From: JAEUMD01 sp050246945
Lineage (GTDB): Bacteria > Pseudomonadota > Alphaproteobacteria > Rhizobiales > Hyphomicrobiaceae
Length of the DNA stretch: 64,000 nt
Assembly (NCBI GenBank): GCA_050246945.1
Contig: JBFWVC010000012.1
Coordinates: forward strand, 1 to 64,000
Direction: 5' to 3'
Of the stretch, positions 28,428 to 37,647 are shown in pieces. Every line of letters begins with the position of its first letter. The stretch's first letter is position 1. The notes below the pieces were generated by a model. The model had not been told where the DNA came from and made no database searches. It saw nothing but the letters and a program-made list of their open reading frames with translations. The position numbers and the translations under genes are program-made.

Positions 28428-29363
28428 TCAATGTGCGTCGGCCGGCACGATCAGGCGAAGCGATCGGCCGGTTGGTCCGATCGTCACCGGTCCAAAGCCC
28501 AGCCCGTCGCCGTCGATCTGGCTGGGCATGTGCCGCGGGGCGAGAATGTCCACCCGCTTGCAGGCGATGACTGATGCGCTCGCACATCGCTCCGCGTGCC
28601 CCGTTGCAAGCCACAACAGCTCCTTCAGACGTCCTATCCGCGTGCGCGCGTTGAACAGCACGGCCTGCAGCCGGCCATCGAAGATGGATACGTCTCTGAC
28701 CAGCCTGAAGCTGCCGCCATAGGTGCGCGCGTTGGCGACGATGACCCACGTTGCCGTGTGCCGCACGCCGTCGATCACGACGTCGAAGGGCGTGGGAACG
28801 GTCTGACCGAGCACCGAGAGTGTCGGGAGCGCGTAGGCCGCTCGCGCCATCCGCTGCTTCAGTCGTACCGAAAGCCGAAGCAGCACCTCCGCATCGAATC
28901 CCGAAGACGCCATCAGCAGGAACGGTACGCCGTTGGCCTGCATCATCTGCACCTCGCCCGACGGGCCGCCGATGAGGAGCTCGGCGAGCAGTGTCGCGTC
29001 GCGAGGCAGGCTCACCTCGTTGGCGAGCACGTTGCCGGTACCCGCGGGAATGAGCCCGATCGGAAGGTCGAGCCCCAACTCCTCGAGCGTCAGTGCCAGT
29101 GCCCGAACCGTCCCGTCGCCTCCGGCCGCGACAACCGCATCAAGGTTCGTAGCTTCGTACAAGGCCTCGCGCACCTCCTCCGCACTCTTGGTTTCGACGA
29201 TGCTGGTCACCGCCCCCCGCGCTGCAAGCGCGCCCGCCACGTTGCCGGCGAGGCGTGCACTTTTCAGGCCCGCTTGGCTGTTGCGGATGATGAGAAAACT
29301 CCGGCGCCGCTCCGCTGGCAACGAAAGCCGGCCAGTTGAATGATCTGACGATGCCTCGCCCAT
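28428..29363 (-). CDS. Diacylglycerol kinase-family lipid kinase
   Basis: 311 residues. The DAGK catalytic domain has the nucleotide-binding motif VAAGGDGTVRALALTL and GLIPAGTGNVLANE, and a C-terminal beta-sandwich typical of the YegS/LCB5/DgkB group ending with QIDGDGLGFGPV. It phosphorylates a lipid (diacylglycerol or sphingoid-like) with ATP. It stands alone between the porin terminator and a palindromic repeat. Confidence 0.9.
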   Translation of the reverse strand: MGEASSDHSTGRLSLPAERRRSFLIIRNSQAGLKSARLAGNVAGALAARGAVTSIVETKSAEEVREALYEATNLDAVVAAGGDGTVRALALTLEELGLDLPIGLIPAGTGNVLANEVSLPRDATLLAELLIGGPSGEVQMMQANGVPFLLMASSGFDAEVLLRLSVRLKQRMARAAYALPTLSVLGQTVPTPFDVVIDGVRHTATWVIVANARTYGGSFRLVRDVSIFDGRLQAVLFNARTRIGRLKELLWLATGHAERCASASVIACKRVDILAPRHMPSQIDGDGLGFGPVTIGPTGRSLRLIVPADAH

Positions 29364-29399
29364 ACGTCTTTGGGTTCCCGGACGACGCGGTTCTCTTAG

Positions 29400-29501
29400 A
29401 ACATGCTCAGCTGAAGTGTGCAGCGGTTCACCGTGAAGAACATGCTCAAACCAATGGACTGGATCGTGTTCGTGTTTCCATCAGACATGAACGCAATCTA
29501 G
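29400..29501. repeat. Double-hairpin palindromic element abutting aroC
   Basis: The first hairpin is 29400-29450 (AACATGCTCAGCTGAAGTG ... GAACATGCTCAAA); the second is about 29459-29501 (CTGGATCGTGT ... AACGCAATCTAG). The terminal CTA of the element is the complement of the aroC TAG stop codon, so the repeat supplies the end of the gene. Confidence 0.82.
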
Positions 29502-30601
29502 CTGTGCTCCATCACCGGGCCGATCTGGCCCCGGTGCCGCAGCAGGTGATCGGCCAGCACGAGCGCCATCATGGCCTCGCCGACCGGAACGGCGCGGATA
29601 CCAACGCACGGGTCGTGCCGACCCTTTGTTGCGACGTCCGTCTCATGGCCCCTTACGTCGATCGTGCGCCTCGGTGTCAGGATCGACGAGGTTGGTTTGA
29701 CGGCGAAACGGCAGACGATCGGCTGGCCCGTCGATATGCCGCCGAGGATTCCGCCCGCATGATTGGACATGAACAAGGGCATTCCGTCTTTGCCGATGCG
29801 GATTTCGTCGGCATTCTCTTCGCCCGTCAGTGCCGCCGCCGCCATGCCGGCCCCGATCTCGACCGCCTTCACCGCGTTGATGCTCATCATTGCTGACGCG
29901 ATCTCCTGATCGAGTTTGCCGTAGATCGGTGCGCCAAGCCCCGCCGGCACGCCCTCCGCGACGACTTCAACGACCGCGCCGATCGACGATCCCGACTTGC
30001 GGATCTGGTCGAGATGCACTTCCCAGGCTTTTGCGGCATCCTCATCGGGGCAGAAGAACGGATTTTTGTCGATCTGGCGCCAATCCCATCGCGCGCGGTC
30101 GATCGCAAGCGGCCCCATTTGCACGAGGGCACCGCGAATGGTGACGCCCGACAGCACTTTACGCGCGATCGCACCCGCGGCGACTCGCATCGCCGTTTCG
30201 CGCGCAGAGGAACGACCGCCCCCGCGATAGTCACGGATGCCATACTTGGCGATGTAGGTGAAGTCCGCATGCCCCGGTCTGAACTTGTCCTTGATCTCCC
30301 CATAGTCCTTCGAGCGCTGGTCCTCGTTGCGGATGAACAGGGAGATCGGTGTACCCGTCGTGACTTGCAGGCCGTCCGCATCGGCGAACACGCCCGACAG
30401 AATCTCTACAGTGTCCGATTCCTTGCGCTGGGTGACGAACCGCGAGCCGCCCGGCTTGCGCTTGTCGAGAAACGCCTGGATTTCGTGCGCCTCGATCGGG
30501 ATGCCCGGTGGGCAGCCGTCCACGACACAGCCGATGGCGGGCCCGTGGCTCTCGCCCCAGGTGGTGATGCGAAACAGGTGGCCGAAGCTGTTATGTGACA
30601 T
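29498..30601 (-). CDS. aroC: Chorismate synthase
   Basis: 367 residues, the normal size. It has the N-terminal signature SFGHLFRITTWGESHGPAIG, the RPGHADFTYIAKYG and RGGGRSSARETAMRVAAGAI motifs, and the late SNHAGGILGGISTGQPIV. It converts EPSP to chorismate with reduced FMN, the last shikimate step. The start at 30601 is fixed by family alignment; the longer upstream frame is spurious. The stop codon lies within a palindromic repeat. Confidence 0.97.
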   Translation of the reverse strand: MSHNSFGHLFRITTWGESHGPAIGCVVDGCPPGIPIEAHEIQAFLDKRKPGGSRFVTQRKESDTVEILSGVFADADGLQVTTGTPISLFIRNEDQRSKDYGEIKDKFRPGHADFTYIAKYGIRDYRGGGRSSARETAMRVAAGAIARKVLSGVTIRGALVQMGPLAIDRARWDWRQIDKNPFFCPDEDAAKAWEVHLDQIRKSGSSIGAVVEVVAEGVPAGLGAPIYGKLDQEIASAMMSINAVKAVEIGAGMAAAALTGEENADEIRIGKDGMPLFMSNHAGGILGGISTGQPIVCRFAVKPTSSILTPRRTIDVRGHETDVATKGRHDPCVGIRAVPVGEAMMALVLADHLLRHRGQIGPVMEHS

Positions 30602-31043
30602 GCGAGCCGTCGTAAGTCTCGGAAAGACAGTGGAGAAATGCTGCGAACCGTTACTGGGACGGTCGCCCTCGCGGCAACCGCGCGGGTGCAGGTGTGTGGT
30701 GCAAATCACTCATAGGGGGGCATCCCGGCCTCCGCAAGGCGCCTTCCGCCCGGTGTGCGGATGACATGTGCCCTGTCGCCGGATAACAGTCATATGTCTC
30801 GGTGCGATTCGGATGTGGGCAATGACGTTGTTTGATCGGCACGCCAGCCCGCATGCCAAGCGGTTTCACCTCAAGTCCTAAACCGGAGCAACCGGAACGG
30901 ACCGCGGGAGGAACCGCCACCGGGTCAATTCGTTGCGTTTGCACATGCTTCCCAGCATTTGCACATGCGTTGACGACGTTGAACCAAAAGTCTCCGGATT
31001 GGTCTGAGCAACTGCTCTCGAGACTTTTTCGGCGTCGAGAATG
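30602..31043. other. Intergenic region between aroC and the fabI operon terminator
   Basis: About 440 bp. It should include the aroC promoter at the left end. Open frames have no recognisable content and I see no repeat or RNA gene. Confidence 0.4.
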
Positions 31044-31084
31044 GAAAGAGCCGGAGAGCCGCTACTCCGGCTCTTTCTTCTTTT
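31044..31084. terminator. Strong stem-loop terminator, possibly bidirectional
   Basis: GAAAGAGCCGGAG (31044-31056) pairs perfectly with CTCCGGCTCTTTC (31065-31077). A TCTTCTTTT tract follows on the plus strand and a shorter T-rich tract on the minus strand. It lies about 90 bp downstream of the fabI-phosphatase pair, which it most likely terminates. Confidence 0.7.
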
Positions 31085-31171
31085 GGCGCCCTATTCATAG
31101 GGATCGGCCAATTTCGTCTTTCTCACACCCCGGCACGGCTGCTGCCGATGGAGCAATGGCGGCACAACCGC

Positions 31172-31762
31172 TCAGAACCAGCGGATCTCGCCGCCCTCGA
31201 AATGCAGGATTTGATCCTGGGGAACGTCGAGCAGCGCGATGTCCTCGGGTCGCACGTTGGTGATGAGAAGTCCGCGTAGGGCCCTGCTTACGCCGCCGTG
31301 AGAAACGACCACTGAGGGGCCCGTCAGGTCGGCCAGCCAGCATTCCAGGCGATGCGTCAGATCGAGATAGTTCTCACCGCCCTGCGGCCTCCAGTGGTAG
31401 GGATCAGCCGCGCGCGCCGCCAAGCCCTCGGGATCGGTTGACGGCAGATCGCTGGCGAGCTGACCCTCCCAATGACCGTAATTGAGCTCGATGAGTCTCG
31501 GGTCGACGCTGAAGTCGCCAGGAACGAGCCCTAGCTCATTTCGCACGATGCGCATGGTCTCGAGCGTCCGGCCGAGCGGGCTGGCGACGAAATGCGCCTG
31601 TGCGATGCCGGGCAACAGGACGCGCAGGGCTTGGCCGTTCCGCCGCGCCTGGGCGCGTCCCGTTTCGTTGAGCGGTACGTCGGCCTGCCCCTGATAACGG
31701 CGCGCCGCATTCCAATCGGTCTCGCCGTGGCGAATGAAGTAGATCGTTGGGTGGGGTCTCAA
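31172..31762 (-). CDS. Histidine phosphatase family protein (phosphoglycerate mutase-like)
   Basis: 196 residues. The RHG motif is IYFIRHGETDWN, with QGQADVPLNETGRAQA, the second catalytic region VASPLGRTLETMRIV and the late His in VVVSHGGVSRAL. The open frame runs upstream through fabI on another frame, but the gene most likely begins at a TTG (31760-31762) that overlaps the fabI TGA as TTGA, putting the RHG motif near the N-terminus. Cotranscribed and translationally coupled with fabI. Substrate unknown. Confidence 0.82.
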   Translation of the reverse strand: MRPHPTIYFIRHGETDWNAARRYQGQADVPLNETGRAQARRNGQALRVLLPGIAQAHFVASPLGRTLETMRIVRNELGLVPGDFSVDPRLIELNYGHWEGQLASDLPSTDPEGLAARAADPYHWRPQGGENYLDLTHRLECWLADLTGPSVVVSHGGVSRALRGLLITNVRPEDIALLDVPQDQILHFEGGEIRWF

Positions 31763-32610
31763 CCAGGATCGCCCTTGACCACGCTGATGTCGGGTGCGTC
31801 TTCGTTCTTCATGCCCTGCACATGGTAGCCCGAGTCGACGTGATGCACTTCGCCCGTCACGCCGCGCGACAGGTCCGACAGGAGATACAGACCCGCCCCC
31901 CCGACGTCCTCGATGGTGACCGTGCGGCGCATCGGCGAATTGTACTCGTTCCAGCGCAGGATGTAGCGGAAGTCCGAGATGCCCGATGCCGCCAGCGTCT
32001 TGATGGGGCCCGCCGAGATGGCATTGACGCGGATGTTGTTCCGGCCGAGGTCGGAGGCGAGATAGCGCACGCTGGCTTCCAGTGCCGCCTTCGCCACACC
32101 CATGACGTTGTAGTGCGGCATGACCTTCTCCGCACCGTAGTACGTGAGCGTGATGAGTGAGCCGCCGTTCGTCATCAGCTTTTCGGCGCGCTGGGCCAGA
32201 GCCGTGAATGAATAACAGGAGATAAGCAGCGACTTGGAGAAGTTCTCCTCGCTCGTATCGACGTAGCGGCCATCCAGCTCGTTCTTGTCGGCGTAGGCGA
32301 TGGCGTGCACCAGGAAGTCGAGGCGCCCCCATTTCTCCTTGATGGCGTCGAACACCGCATCCATGGAAGCCCTATCGGTTACATCGCACGGCAGAACGAT
32401 GTCCGAGCCCAGTTCCTTGGCCAGCGGCTCCACGCGCTTCTTCAACGCATCGCCCTGATAGGTGAATGCGATTTCTGCGCCTTGTGCAGCGCAGGCCTGG
32501 GCGATGCCCCAGGCGATAGATCGGTTGTTGGCAACGCCCATGATCAGGCCGCGCTTGCCCGCCATAAGCGTGCCGGTGGCCGCGGCGCTCTGAGCCCCGG
32601 GTGCAGTCAT
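31759..32610 (-). CDS. fabI: Enoyl-[acyl-carrier-protein] reductase (NADH)
   Basis: 283 residues, FabI type. It has the glycine-rich GKRGLIMGVANNRSIAWGIA, the LVHAIAYADKNELDGRYVDT stretch and the catalytic Tyr-x6-Lys in YYGAEKVMPHYNVMGVAKAA. It completes each fatty-acid elongation cycle and is the target of triclosan-type inhibitors. The N-terminal ~15 residues are extra compared with most FabI, so MAGKRGL may be the true start. Followed by a coupled phosphatase gene. Confidence 0.96.
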   Translation of the reverse strand: MTAPGAQSAAATGTLMAGKRGLIMGVANNRSIAWGIAQACAAQGAEIAFTYQGDALKKRVEPLAKELGSDIVLPCDVTDRASMDAVFDAIKEKWGRLDFLVHAIAYADKNELDGRYVDTSEENFSKSLLISCYSFTALAQRAEKLMTNGGSLITLTYYGAEKVMPHYNVMGVAKAALEASVRYLASDLGRNNIRVNAISAGPIKTLAASGISDFRYILRWNEYNSPMRRTVTIEDVGGAGLYLLSDLSRGVTGEVHHVDSGYHVQGMKNEDAPDISVVKGDPG

Positions 32611-33105
32611 CAGCTATTGTCCCTGTTTTACGTCTTCTTGAGACCGGACTTCGGCGCGCATCCTACACAAAAGGGCCGGTCGGTCCAGATGGCCGCTGGG
32701 ACAGCCGTTTTTGGCTCTGGGTCATTCCGGAGAGTGGGTGCGGGACACGGCAATCGTCAAATGCAAAACCTATGGAAAATAGCGCAATAGCTTCACGTTG
32801 GGAATCGGGCTGCGGCCCACCCTTTGCTCGTTCTCGGAGCCATTCTGACTTTGGCTGGGGACCCTACGACAATCTGTCCAAATCCACCCGGTCCGAAGGT
32901 CTTCCAAGCGGCGCGCGCCTGATGCCTCGGTCGGCTGGCCCACACAACCACGAGGCGCGGCGCCGGTCCGGCCCGGGAAACGGGAGCAAACCGGAGCGCC
33001 TGTCGGATGATACGCAATGGGCGCTCCCTGGCCGGATGCCTGACAGGCCTCCCAGTCCTGCAGGGCGGCGCACCGGCTTGCCCGCCGCAATGCTGTGGCA
33101 GGCCG
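32611..33105. other. Intergenic region upstream of fabI
   Basis: About 495 bp between the fabI start and the stop of a secreted-protein gene. I see no gene, repeat or clear terminator; the fabI promoter should lie at the left end. Confidence 0.4.
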
Positions 33106-33579
33106 TCAGCCCTGCATTTGCCACTGGCCCGTTGGCAGACGGCAGGCAATACCTTCGGAACGCTGCGAGCGGATGCCTGATGTCAGCTCCAGGATGACAT
33201 GGCGGCAAATCTGTCCGTTGTCGTCCTTGAAGGAGGTAGTCGGCGTGATGACGCCGGAAAGTCGCCCATGATACCGGTGCCAGACATAAGTCGAGCCATC
33301 ACCGACTTCACTGAGTGCCAGCTGCAAAGTCTCCAGCGCTGCGATCTCATCCCTGAGATCGAGTCCGGCATTGGAGGCGGGAAGTTCTGCGAACTTCGGC
33401 CGTGACGACATCTTGCCTGAGCTGTTGCCGCTTTCCGGGCAGGTGCACTGCGCCCCGCCGGTTTGCTTGTCGGGATCTTCAGCCAGGGCGAAATCCGGGA
33501 TCATGATGACCGCGGCCACAAAAAAAGTCGCTGTCGCGGCGCATGCCGCCAGCGAGAACATCGAACTATTGGTACGCAT
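33106..33579 (-). CDS. Secreted RT0821/Lpp0805-like surface protein
   Basis: 157 residues. A signal peptide (about 8-33, ending ALAED) is followed by a low-complexity linker and a C-terminal domain with STYVWHRYHGRLSGVITP, GQICRHVILEL and GIACRLPTGQWQMQG. That pattern, with paired Cys and a Trp near the end, resembles the RT0821/Lpp0805 (17 kDa surface antigen-like) family. TAACCTTAAC occurs 80-90 bp upstream on its strand. Confidence 0.65.
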   Translation of the reverse strand: MRTNSSMFSLAACAATATFFVAAVIMIPDFALAEDPDKQTGGAQCTCPESGNSSGKMSSRPKFAELPASNAGLDLRDEIAALETLQLALSEVGDGSTYVWHRYHGRLSGVITPTTSFKDDNGQICRHVILELTSGIRSQRSEGIACRLPTGQWQMQG

Positions 33580-33738
33580 CACACACCACGCGAACTGGAA
33601 CAACGCAGACACGAAACCGATCCAAGGCAACGTCGAGGATCGCTTCCAAGATTGGCGTGTTAAGGTTAATAGGCTCTAAACAACCGCCGTCGTGGCGCGC
33701 GTGATCGATTTGGAAAGCGACGGCGCGGGCTCGCGCCG

Positions 33739-34422
33739 ATGATCGAGGATGAGCAAGTGACAGATCAGTCGGATGCCGGCGATCCGGGTTATGCGGCCAC
33801 GCCCCAGGCCGCCGACTTCATCACCGCTGAAGACCCTTTTGAGCTGTTCGCCGAGTGGTTGGCCATCGCCGAGGAACGCGAGCCCAATGACCCCAACGCC
33901 ATGGCCTTGGCCACCGCCGACAGCTCTGGCATGCCCAACGTGCGCATGGTTCTTCTCAAGGGCGTCGACGTGGAAGGCCGCAATGATCGCGGTTTCGTCT
34001 TTTACACCAATCTTCAGAGCGCCAAGGGGCAGGAGTTGAAGGCCAATGCGCAGGCCGCGCTGCTGTTTCACTGGAAGTCGCTGCGCCGGCAAGTGCGCGT
34101 GCGGGGCTACGTGACGCCAGTGAATGAGGCCGAAGCTGACGCCTATTACCAGTCGCGTCACCGCCAGTCGCGCATCGGTGCCTGGGCATCGGACCAGTCG
34201 CGCCCACTGGAAAGCCGGTTTGCGCTGGAGAAGAAAGTGGCGTTGGTGGCCGCGCGCTATCCCATCGGCGAGATCCCGCGCCCGCCACATTGGTCGGGCT
34301 TTCGCGTGACCCCCGTGGAGATGGAGTTCTGGCACGATCGGCCGTTCCGTCTACACGACCGCGTCGTCTTTCGCAGGAAGGATGCGGCTTCGCCATGGCA
34401 ACGCCTGCGACTTTACCCCTGA
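33739..34422 (+). CDS. pdxH: Pyridoxamine 5'-phosphate oxidase
   Basis: 227 residues. It matches PdxH through NAMALATADSSGMPNVRMVL, the GFVFYTNLQSAKGQEL and ALLFHWKSLRRQVRVRG FMN-binding stretches, SRIGAWASDQSRPL, and the C-terminal RLHDRVVFRR and WQRLRLYP. It oxidises PNP or PMP to pyridoxal phosphate. The gene is alone, with a secreted-protein gene divergent on its left. Confidence 0.95.
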   Translation: MIEDEQVTDQSDAGDPGYAATPQAADFITAEDPFELFAEWLAIAEEREPNDPNAMALATADSSGMPNVRMVLLKGVDVEGRNDRGFVFYTNLQSAKGQELKANAQAALLFHWKSLRRQVRVRGYVTPVNEAEADAYYQSRHRQSRIGAWASDQSRPLESRFALEKKVALVAARYPIGEIPRPPHWSGFRVTPVEMEFWHDRPFRLHDRVVFRRKDAASPWQRLRLYP

Positions 34423-34453
34423 TGCAATCGCATCGGTCCCGCGCAGATAGATC

Positions 34454-35590
34454 TCAAGGCGTTTGAAGTGGCTTACTGAGTTCGAGCCGGGCGAGACATC
34501 CCGTCGCCGTCCCATTGTGCGCGGCAATCGTGTCCACCGGCGGTATGACATCCCCCGAAGCGGGAAACTTCTGCAAAGGCGAGCCTCGCGTCGAAGGAAC
34601 GGCTGCAATTGCTTGGCGAGGGCATTTCGCATCGCCCACCTGAGTCTTGCTAGCGGCCACCGCCGAAACCGCATTGGGGCCGCCGACCAACACAAGTTCG
34701 TTCTGCCGTGAAGAAACCCAACCTTTGAGTGCCATGCACGCGCGCACCGCCGCATCGTCCGGCTCGCCTGATCCGGCGCAAGCACGCGGCAGGTCCGCGG
34801 AAACCACCCACAGGAACGTGCGATCGACAAGCAGCCGAATCGCCAAGGCTGCCGGAGTCTCGGGTGGCCCGCCAGGCTCGCTGGAAGGCTGGGCCGTGTC
34901 GGGGATCAGGTACTGCCCGACAATGCGAACACCGCGCCGAAACCTGAACGCCATCGCCGTCGTGCCGGTGCGCTCCGCATCTCCCCAGCCGGGTCCCGCA
35001 CCGCGCGGTGCGAGAACCGGCCGATATATCTGTCGCGAATGGATCACGCGCCAGTCCCTGGGCGGGAACAAGAGCCGCGCGTGGGCGATGAGACGCACGC
35101 CCTGCAGCAACACGATATCGGCATCGAGGTTTTCAACGTCGAAGTTCGCCCGCGACGGCTGTCGACGCTCCGCACCGAATGTATGGCGCCACACGCGCTG
35201 CGGTGTCGGCTGTATTTCGATGGCGCCGGCCGCACTCGCTTCGTCGAGCGACCAACTCACGACCTTTAGCGGCCAGACGGGCACAGGCGGTGGCCGGCCG
35301 AATCGCCTTGGAACGGTTGGTCCAGGCTCTGCTGGGTCTGAGCTGCTCGAAGGCTCGGGATCGAAATGTCGTGGCAACTCGACGTCGCCACGGTAAGGCG
35401 GATCGGGTAACGGCGTGCCTGGGTCTGCGGTTTGCGCCCGCAGCGGCGAAGCATCGCTGAGCGCGAGAAGTGCAAGGGCAAACAGGAAGCCGGTGACGCT
35501 GGCATGCAGGCGCCTGATTGGTCTGGCCAGTGTGGCCGCATTTGCACTGTACGGGCCCACCCCCTTCGCGATCCCTCCGCTGAGAACCAA
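34454..35590 (-). CDS. Exported endonuclease/exonuclease/phosphatase-like protein, degenerate
   Basis: Up to 378 residues. A hydrophobic segment (ASVTGFLFALALLALSDASP) resembles a signal peptide and is followed by a Pro-rich linker. From about residue 108 the layout recalls the EEP superfamily: VWPLKVVSWSLDE in place of the usual WN motif and LDADIVLLQGVR where active members have LLQEV. The metal-binding Glu is thus replaced by Gly, so phosphodiesterase activity is doubtful. The start is uncertain (TTG at 35590 or GTG at 35560). Convergent with pdxH. Confidence 0.55.
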   Translation of the reverse strand: MVLSGGIAKGVGPYSANAATLARPIRRLHASVTGFLFALALLALSDASPLRAQTADPGTPLPDPPYRGDVELPRHFDPEPSSSSDPAEPGPTVPRRFGRPPPVPVWPLKVVSWSLDEASAAGAIEIQPTPQRVWRHTFGAERRQPSRANFDVENLDADIVLLQGVRLIAHARLLFPPRDWRVIHSRQIYRPVLAPRGAGPGWGDAERTGTTAMAFRFRRGVRIVGQYLIPDTAQPSSEPGGPPETPAALAIRLLVDRTFLWVVSADLPRACAGSGEPDDAAVRACMALKGWVSSRQNELVLVGGPNAVSAVAASKTQVGDAKCPRQAIAAVPSTRGSPLQKFPASGDVIPPVDTIAAHNGTATGCLARLELSKPLQTP

Positions 35591-35812
35591 CGTCCTCTAT
35601 TTTTTGTCTGATTCTCGGGTATGATCCGCGCGAATTCAGCCCCGGCACTGATGAGCGATGCACGTTATCGGCAGAAAATTCAGCGCAATTCTGAGCCTTG
35701 CACAAGGACGCGGCAGCCCGCGCGTTGAGTTGGTTTGGATAGGTCGTCCCGTTTTCGACGTGGGCACGCAGGTTGCGCTGGCACCCACCCTTTTTGGCGT
35801 AGTGGCGGTACG

Positions 35813-36682
35813 ATGACGCTTGCGAAGGTCGAAGGCGCCCCGGCGCTCGTCCGCTGGACCGGCCGCATAGCGCTATTCTCACTGGTGCTCGCGATTGTCG
35901 CCGTCGTCGGCCATCGCTTCTTCGGCATGTCGACGCCCGTGTTGCTGTCGCTGCTGCTCGTTGCCTTCGGTGGCGCGATGTTGGGGTTGGTGCAGGCGCT
36001 CTTCGCATCCGTACGGATCTGGCGCAACGGCGGTACCGGCGTTGCCCGCATTGTCATCGCCATCGCCATTGGCCTCGGCATGATCGCGTGGCCGCTATCG
36101 TTCTATGCGGATTTCAAGCGCCTGCCGATGCTCAACGATGTAACGACGGACACAGCGGATCCGCCGCGTTTCGTCACGCTTGCCGACGCAAGGTCCGGTC
36201 CGGCGGCCAACGGCACCAAATACAAGCCGGCGTTCGCTGAACGACAGCGCAAGGCCTATCCTGATCTGAAGCCGATGCTCGTCAATCGATCGGTCGAGGA
36301 AACGTTCGATCTGGTCGTAAATTCCGTTCGCCGCTTGCGCATGCGCATCGTTCGCGAGACGCCACCGGATGAGCAGAACGGGGAGGGCAGCCTGGAGGCG
36401 GTGGACCGCACCCTTGTCATGGGCTTCAGCGATGACGTTGCCGTGCGCGTGACGGGCAGCGAAGCCGGATCACGCATCGATATTCGCTCAGCCTCGCGCT
36501 ACGGCCGCCACGATCTGGGCCGCAATGTCGAGCGTGTGCGCGAAATGATGCGGGAGATTGTCGCCAGACTGGAGTCGACGATCCCCGGAGCGGCAGAAAA
36601 CCGTCGAAAGCGCAATCGCGGCGACGCGAAGCCTAGCGCGCGGAAAGACGCTGATCGAAAGAGAGAGGTCCCTCGCCGGTAA
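35813..36682 (+). CDS. DUF1499 domain membrane protein
   Basis: 289 residues. Three hydrophobic helices lie in the N-terminal ~110 residues. A soluble domain follows (about 140-260) with the DUF1499 pattern: YPDLKPMLVNRSVEETFDLV, MRIVRETPPD, VMGFSDDVAVRV and DIRSASRYGRHDLGRN. The C-terminal tail is highly basic (RRKRNRGDAKPSARKDADRK). The end overlaps the convergent MBL-fold gene by about 50 bp. Function unknown. Confidence 0.82.
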   Translation: MTLAKVEGAPALVRWTGRIALFSLVLAIVAVVGHRFFGMSTPVLLSLLLVAFGGAMLGLVQALFASVRIWRNGGTGVARIVIAIAIGLGMIAWPLSFYADFKRLPMLNDVTTDTADPPRFVTLADARSGPAANGTKYKPAFAERQRKAYPDLKPMLVNRSVEETFDLVVNSVRRLRMRIVRETPPDEQNGEGSLEAVDRTLVMGFSDDVAVRVTGSEAGSRIDIRSASRYGRHDLGRNVERVREMMREIVARLESTIPGAAENRRKRNRGDAKPSARKDADRKREVPRR

Positions 36683-37541
36683 TGATCTCTCGCTCGATCA
36701 AGTGCTCCACGTGCGCCATGACCGAAAGCAGCGCAGCGGTGTGCAGCTTCGGGTCGAGGTTGTCATAAATCAGCGAAGCCACCTCGCGCACGGTCTGCCG
36801 ACCCTCCCGGATCGCTGCCATTATCGCCTGCTCGCGCCAGCGCCGGTGTAGAAGATAGGCCTTCACCATCCGCGTTGCGTCCTCGATGCGCCCGCCGTGG
36901 CCGGGCAGATAGAGACTCTCGTCGCGTTCCAGCAGCAATTGCAGCGACGCGAGATAATCGGCCATCCGACCCTCGGGTGGCGCCACGACTGTGGTATTCC
37001 AGGCCATCACGTGATCGCCCGAGAAGATGATGTCGCGCCCTTTGAGCGCATAGCAGATGTGGTCCGGCGCATGCCCTGGCGTATGGATCGCCGAGAGTGC
37101 CCAGCCCGCGCCCTGGATCTCGTCTCCATGCGCAAGCTCGATGTCCGGGTTGAAGTCGATGTCGACGAATTCCGTTCCCGAAGGGCTGCGCTCGATGTTG
37201 CCGCGCGCCGCGCCCGTGCGCCGGAAGCCGCATGTGATGGCTCCCGTGGCTTGTTTCAGCGCGTCCGTGTTGTCGACATGGTCGCGATGGGTATGCGTAA
37301 TGAGGATGTGCGAGATGGGCCGCCCGCCGGCCGCCTCGAGTATATCGGCGACGTGCTTGTCGTCGCGGGGGCCAGGATCAATGACGGCAAGTTCGGTCGA
37401 GCCGACGAGATAGGTGTTGGTTCCCTTGAAGGTGAACGGGCCAGGATTTTCGCACACCAACCGCACGACGCCTGGCCGAAGCGTTGATGGAACGCCGTAG
37501 CTGAACTCCATGCCGGTCTTGAAGTTGATGTCACTGGCCAT
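36633..37541 (-). CDS. MBL-fold metallohydrolase (LACTB2-like)
   Basis: 302 residues. The metallo-beta-lactamase fold has the metal motif THTHRDHVDN, with further ligands in HTPGHAPDHICY, FSGDHVMAWNT and LYLPGHGG. A C-terminal winged-helix-like segment (HRRWREQAIMAAIREGRQTV ... HVEHLIEREII) is as in LACTB2 proteins, which have endoribonuclease activity in eukaryotes. Substrate in bacteria is unknown. Its 3' end overlaps the DUF1499 gene on the other strand. Confidence 0.88.
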   Translation of the reverse strand: MASDINFKTGMEFSYGVPSTLRPGVVRLVCENPGPFTFKGTNTYLVGSTELAVIDPGPRDDKHVADILEAAGGRPISHILITHTHRDHVDNTDALKQATGAITCGFRRTGAARGNIERSPSGTEFVDIDFNPDIELAHGDEIQGAGWALSAIHTPGHAPDHICYALKGRDIIFSGDHVMAWNTTVVAPPEGRMADYLASLQLLLERDESLYLPGHGGRIEDATRMVKAYLLHRRWREQAIMAAIREGRQTVREVASLIYDNLDPKLHTAALLSVMAHVEHLIEREIITGEGPLSFDQRLSAR

Positions 37542-37647
37542 CTGTTGTGCGTACCCTGTCGCAGGAAGGTTGGGCCCAGCGATACAGCGGTCGGCCGGCT
37601 GGGGCGAGCCCTATCTGCGATTGCCGGCACGTGCCAGAGTCGAGAGG

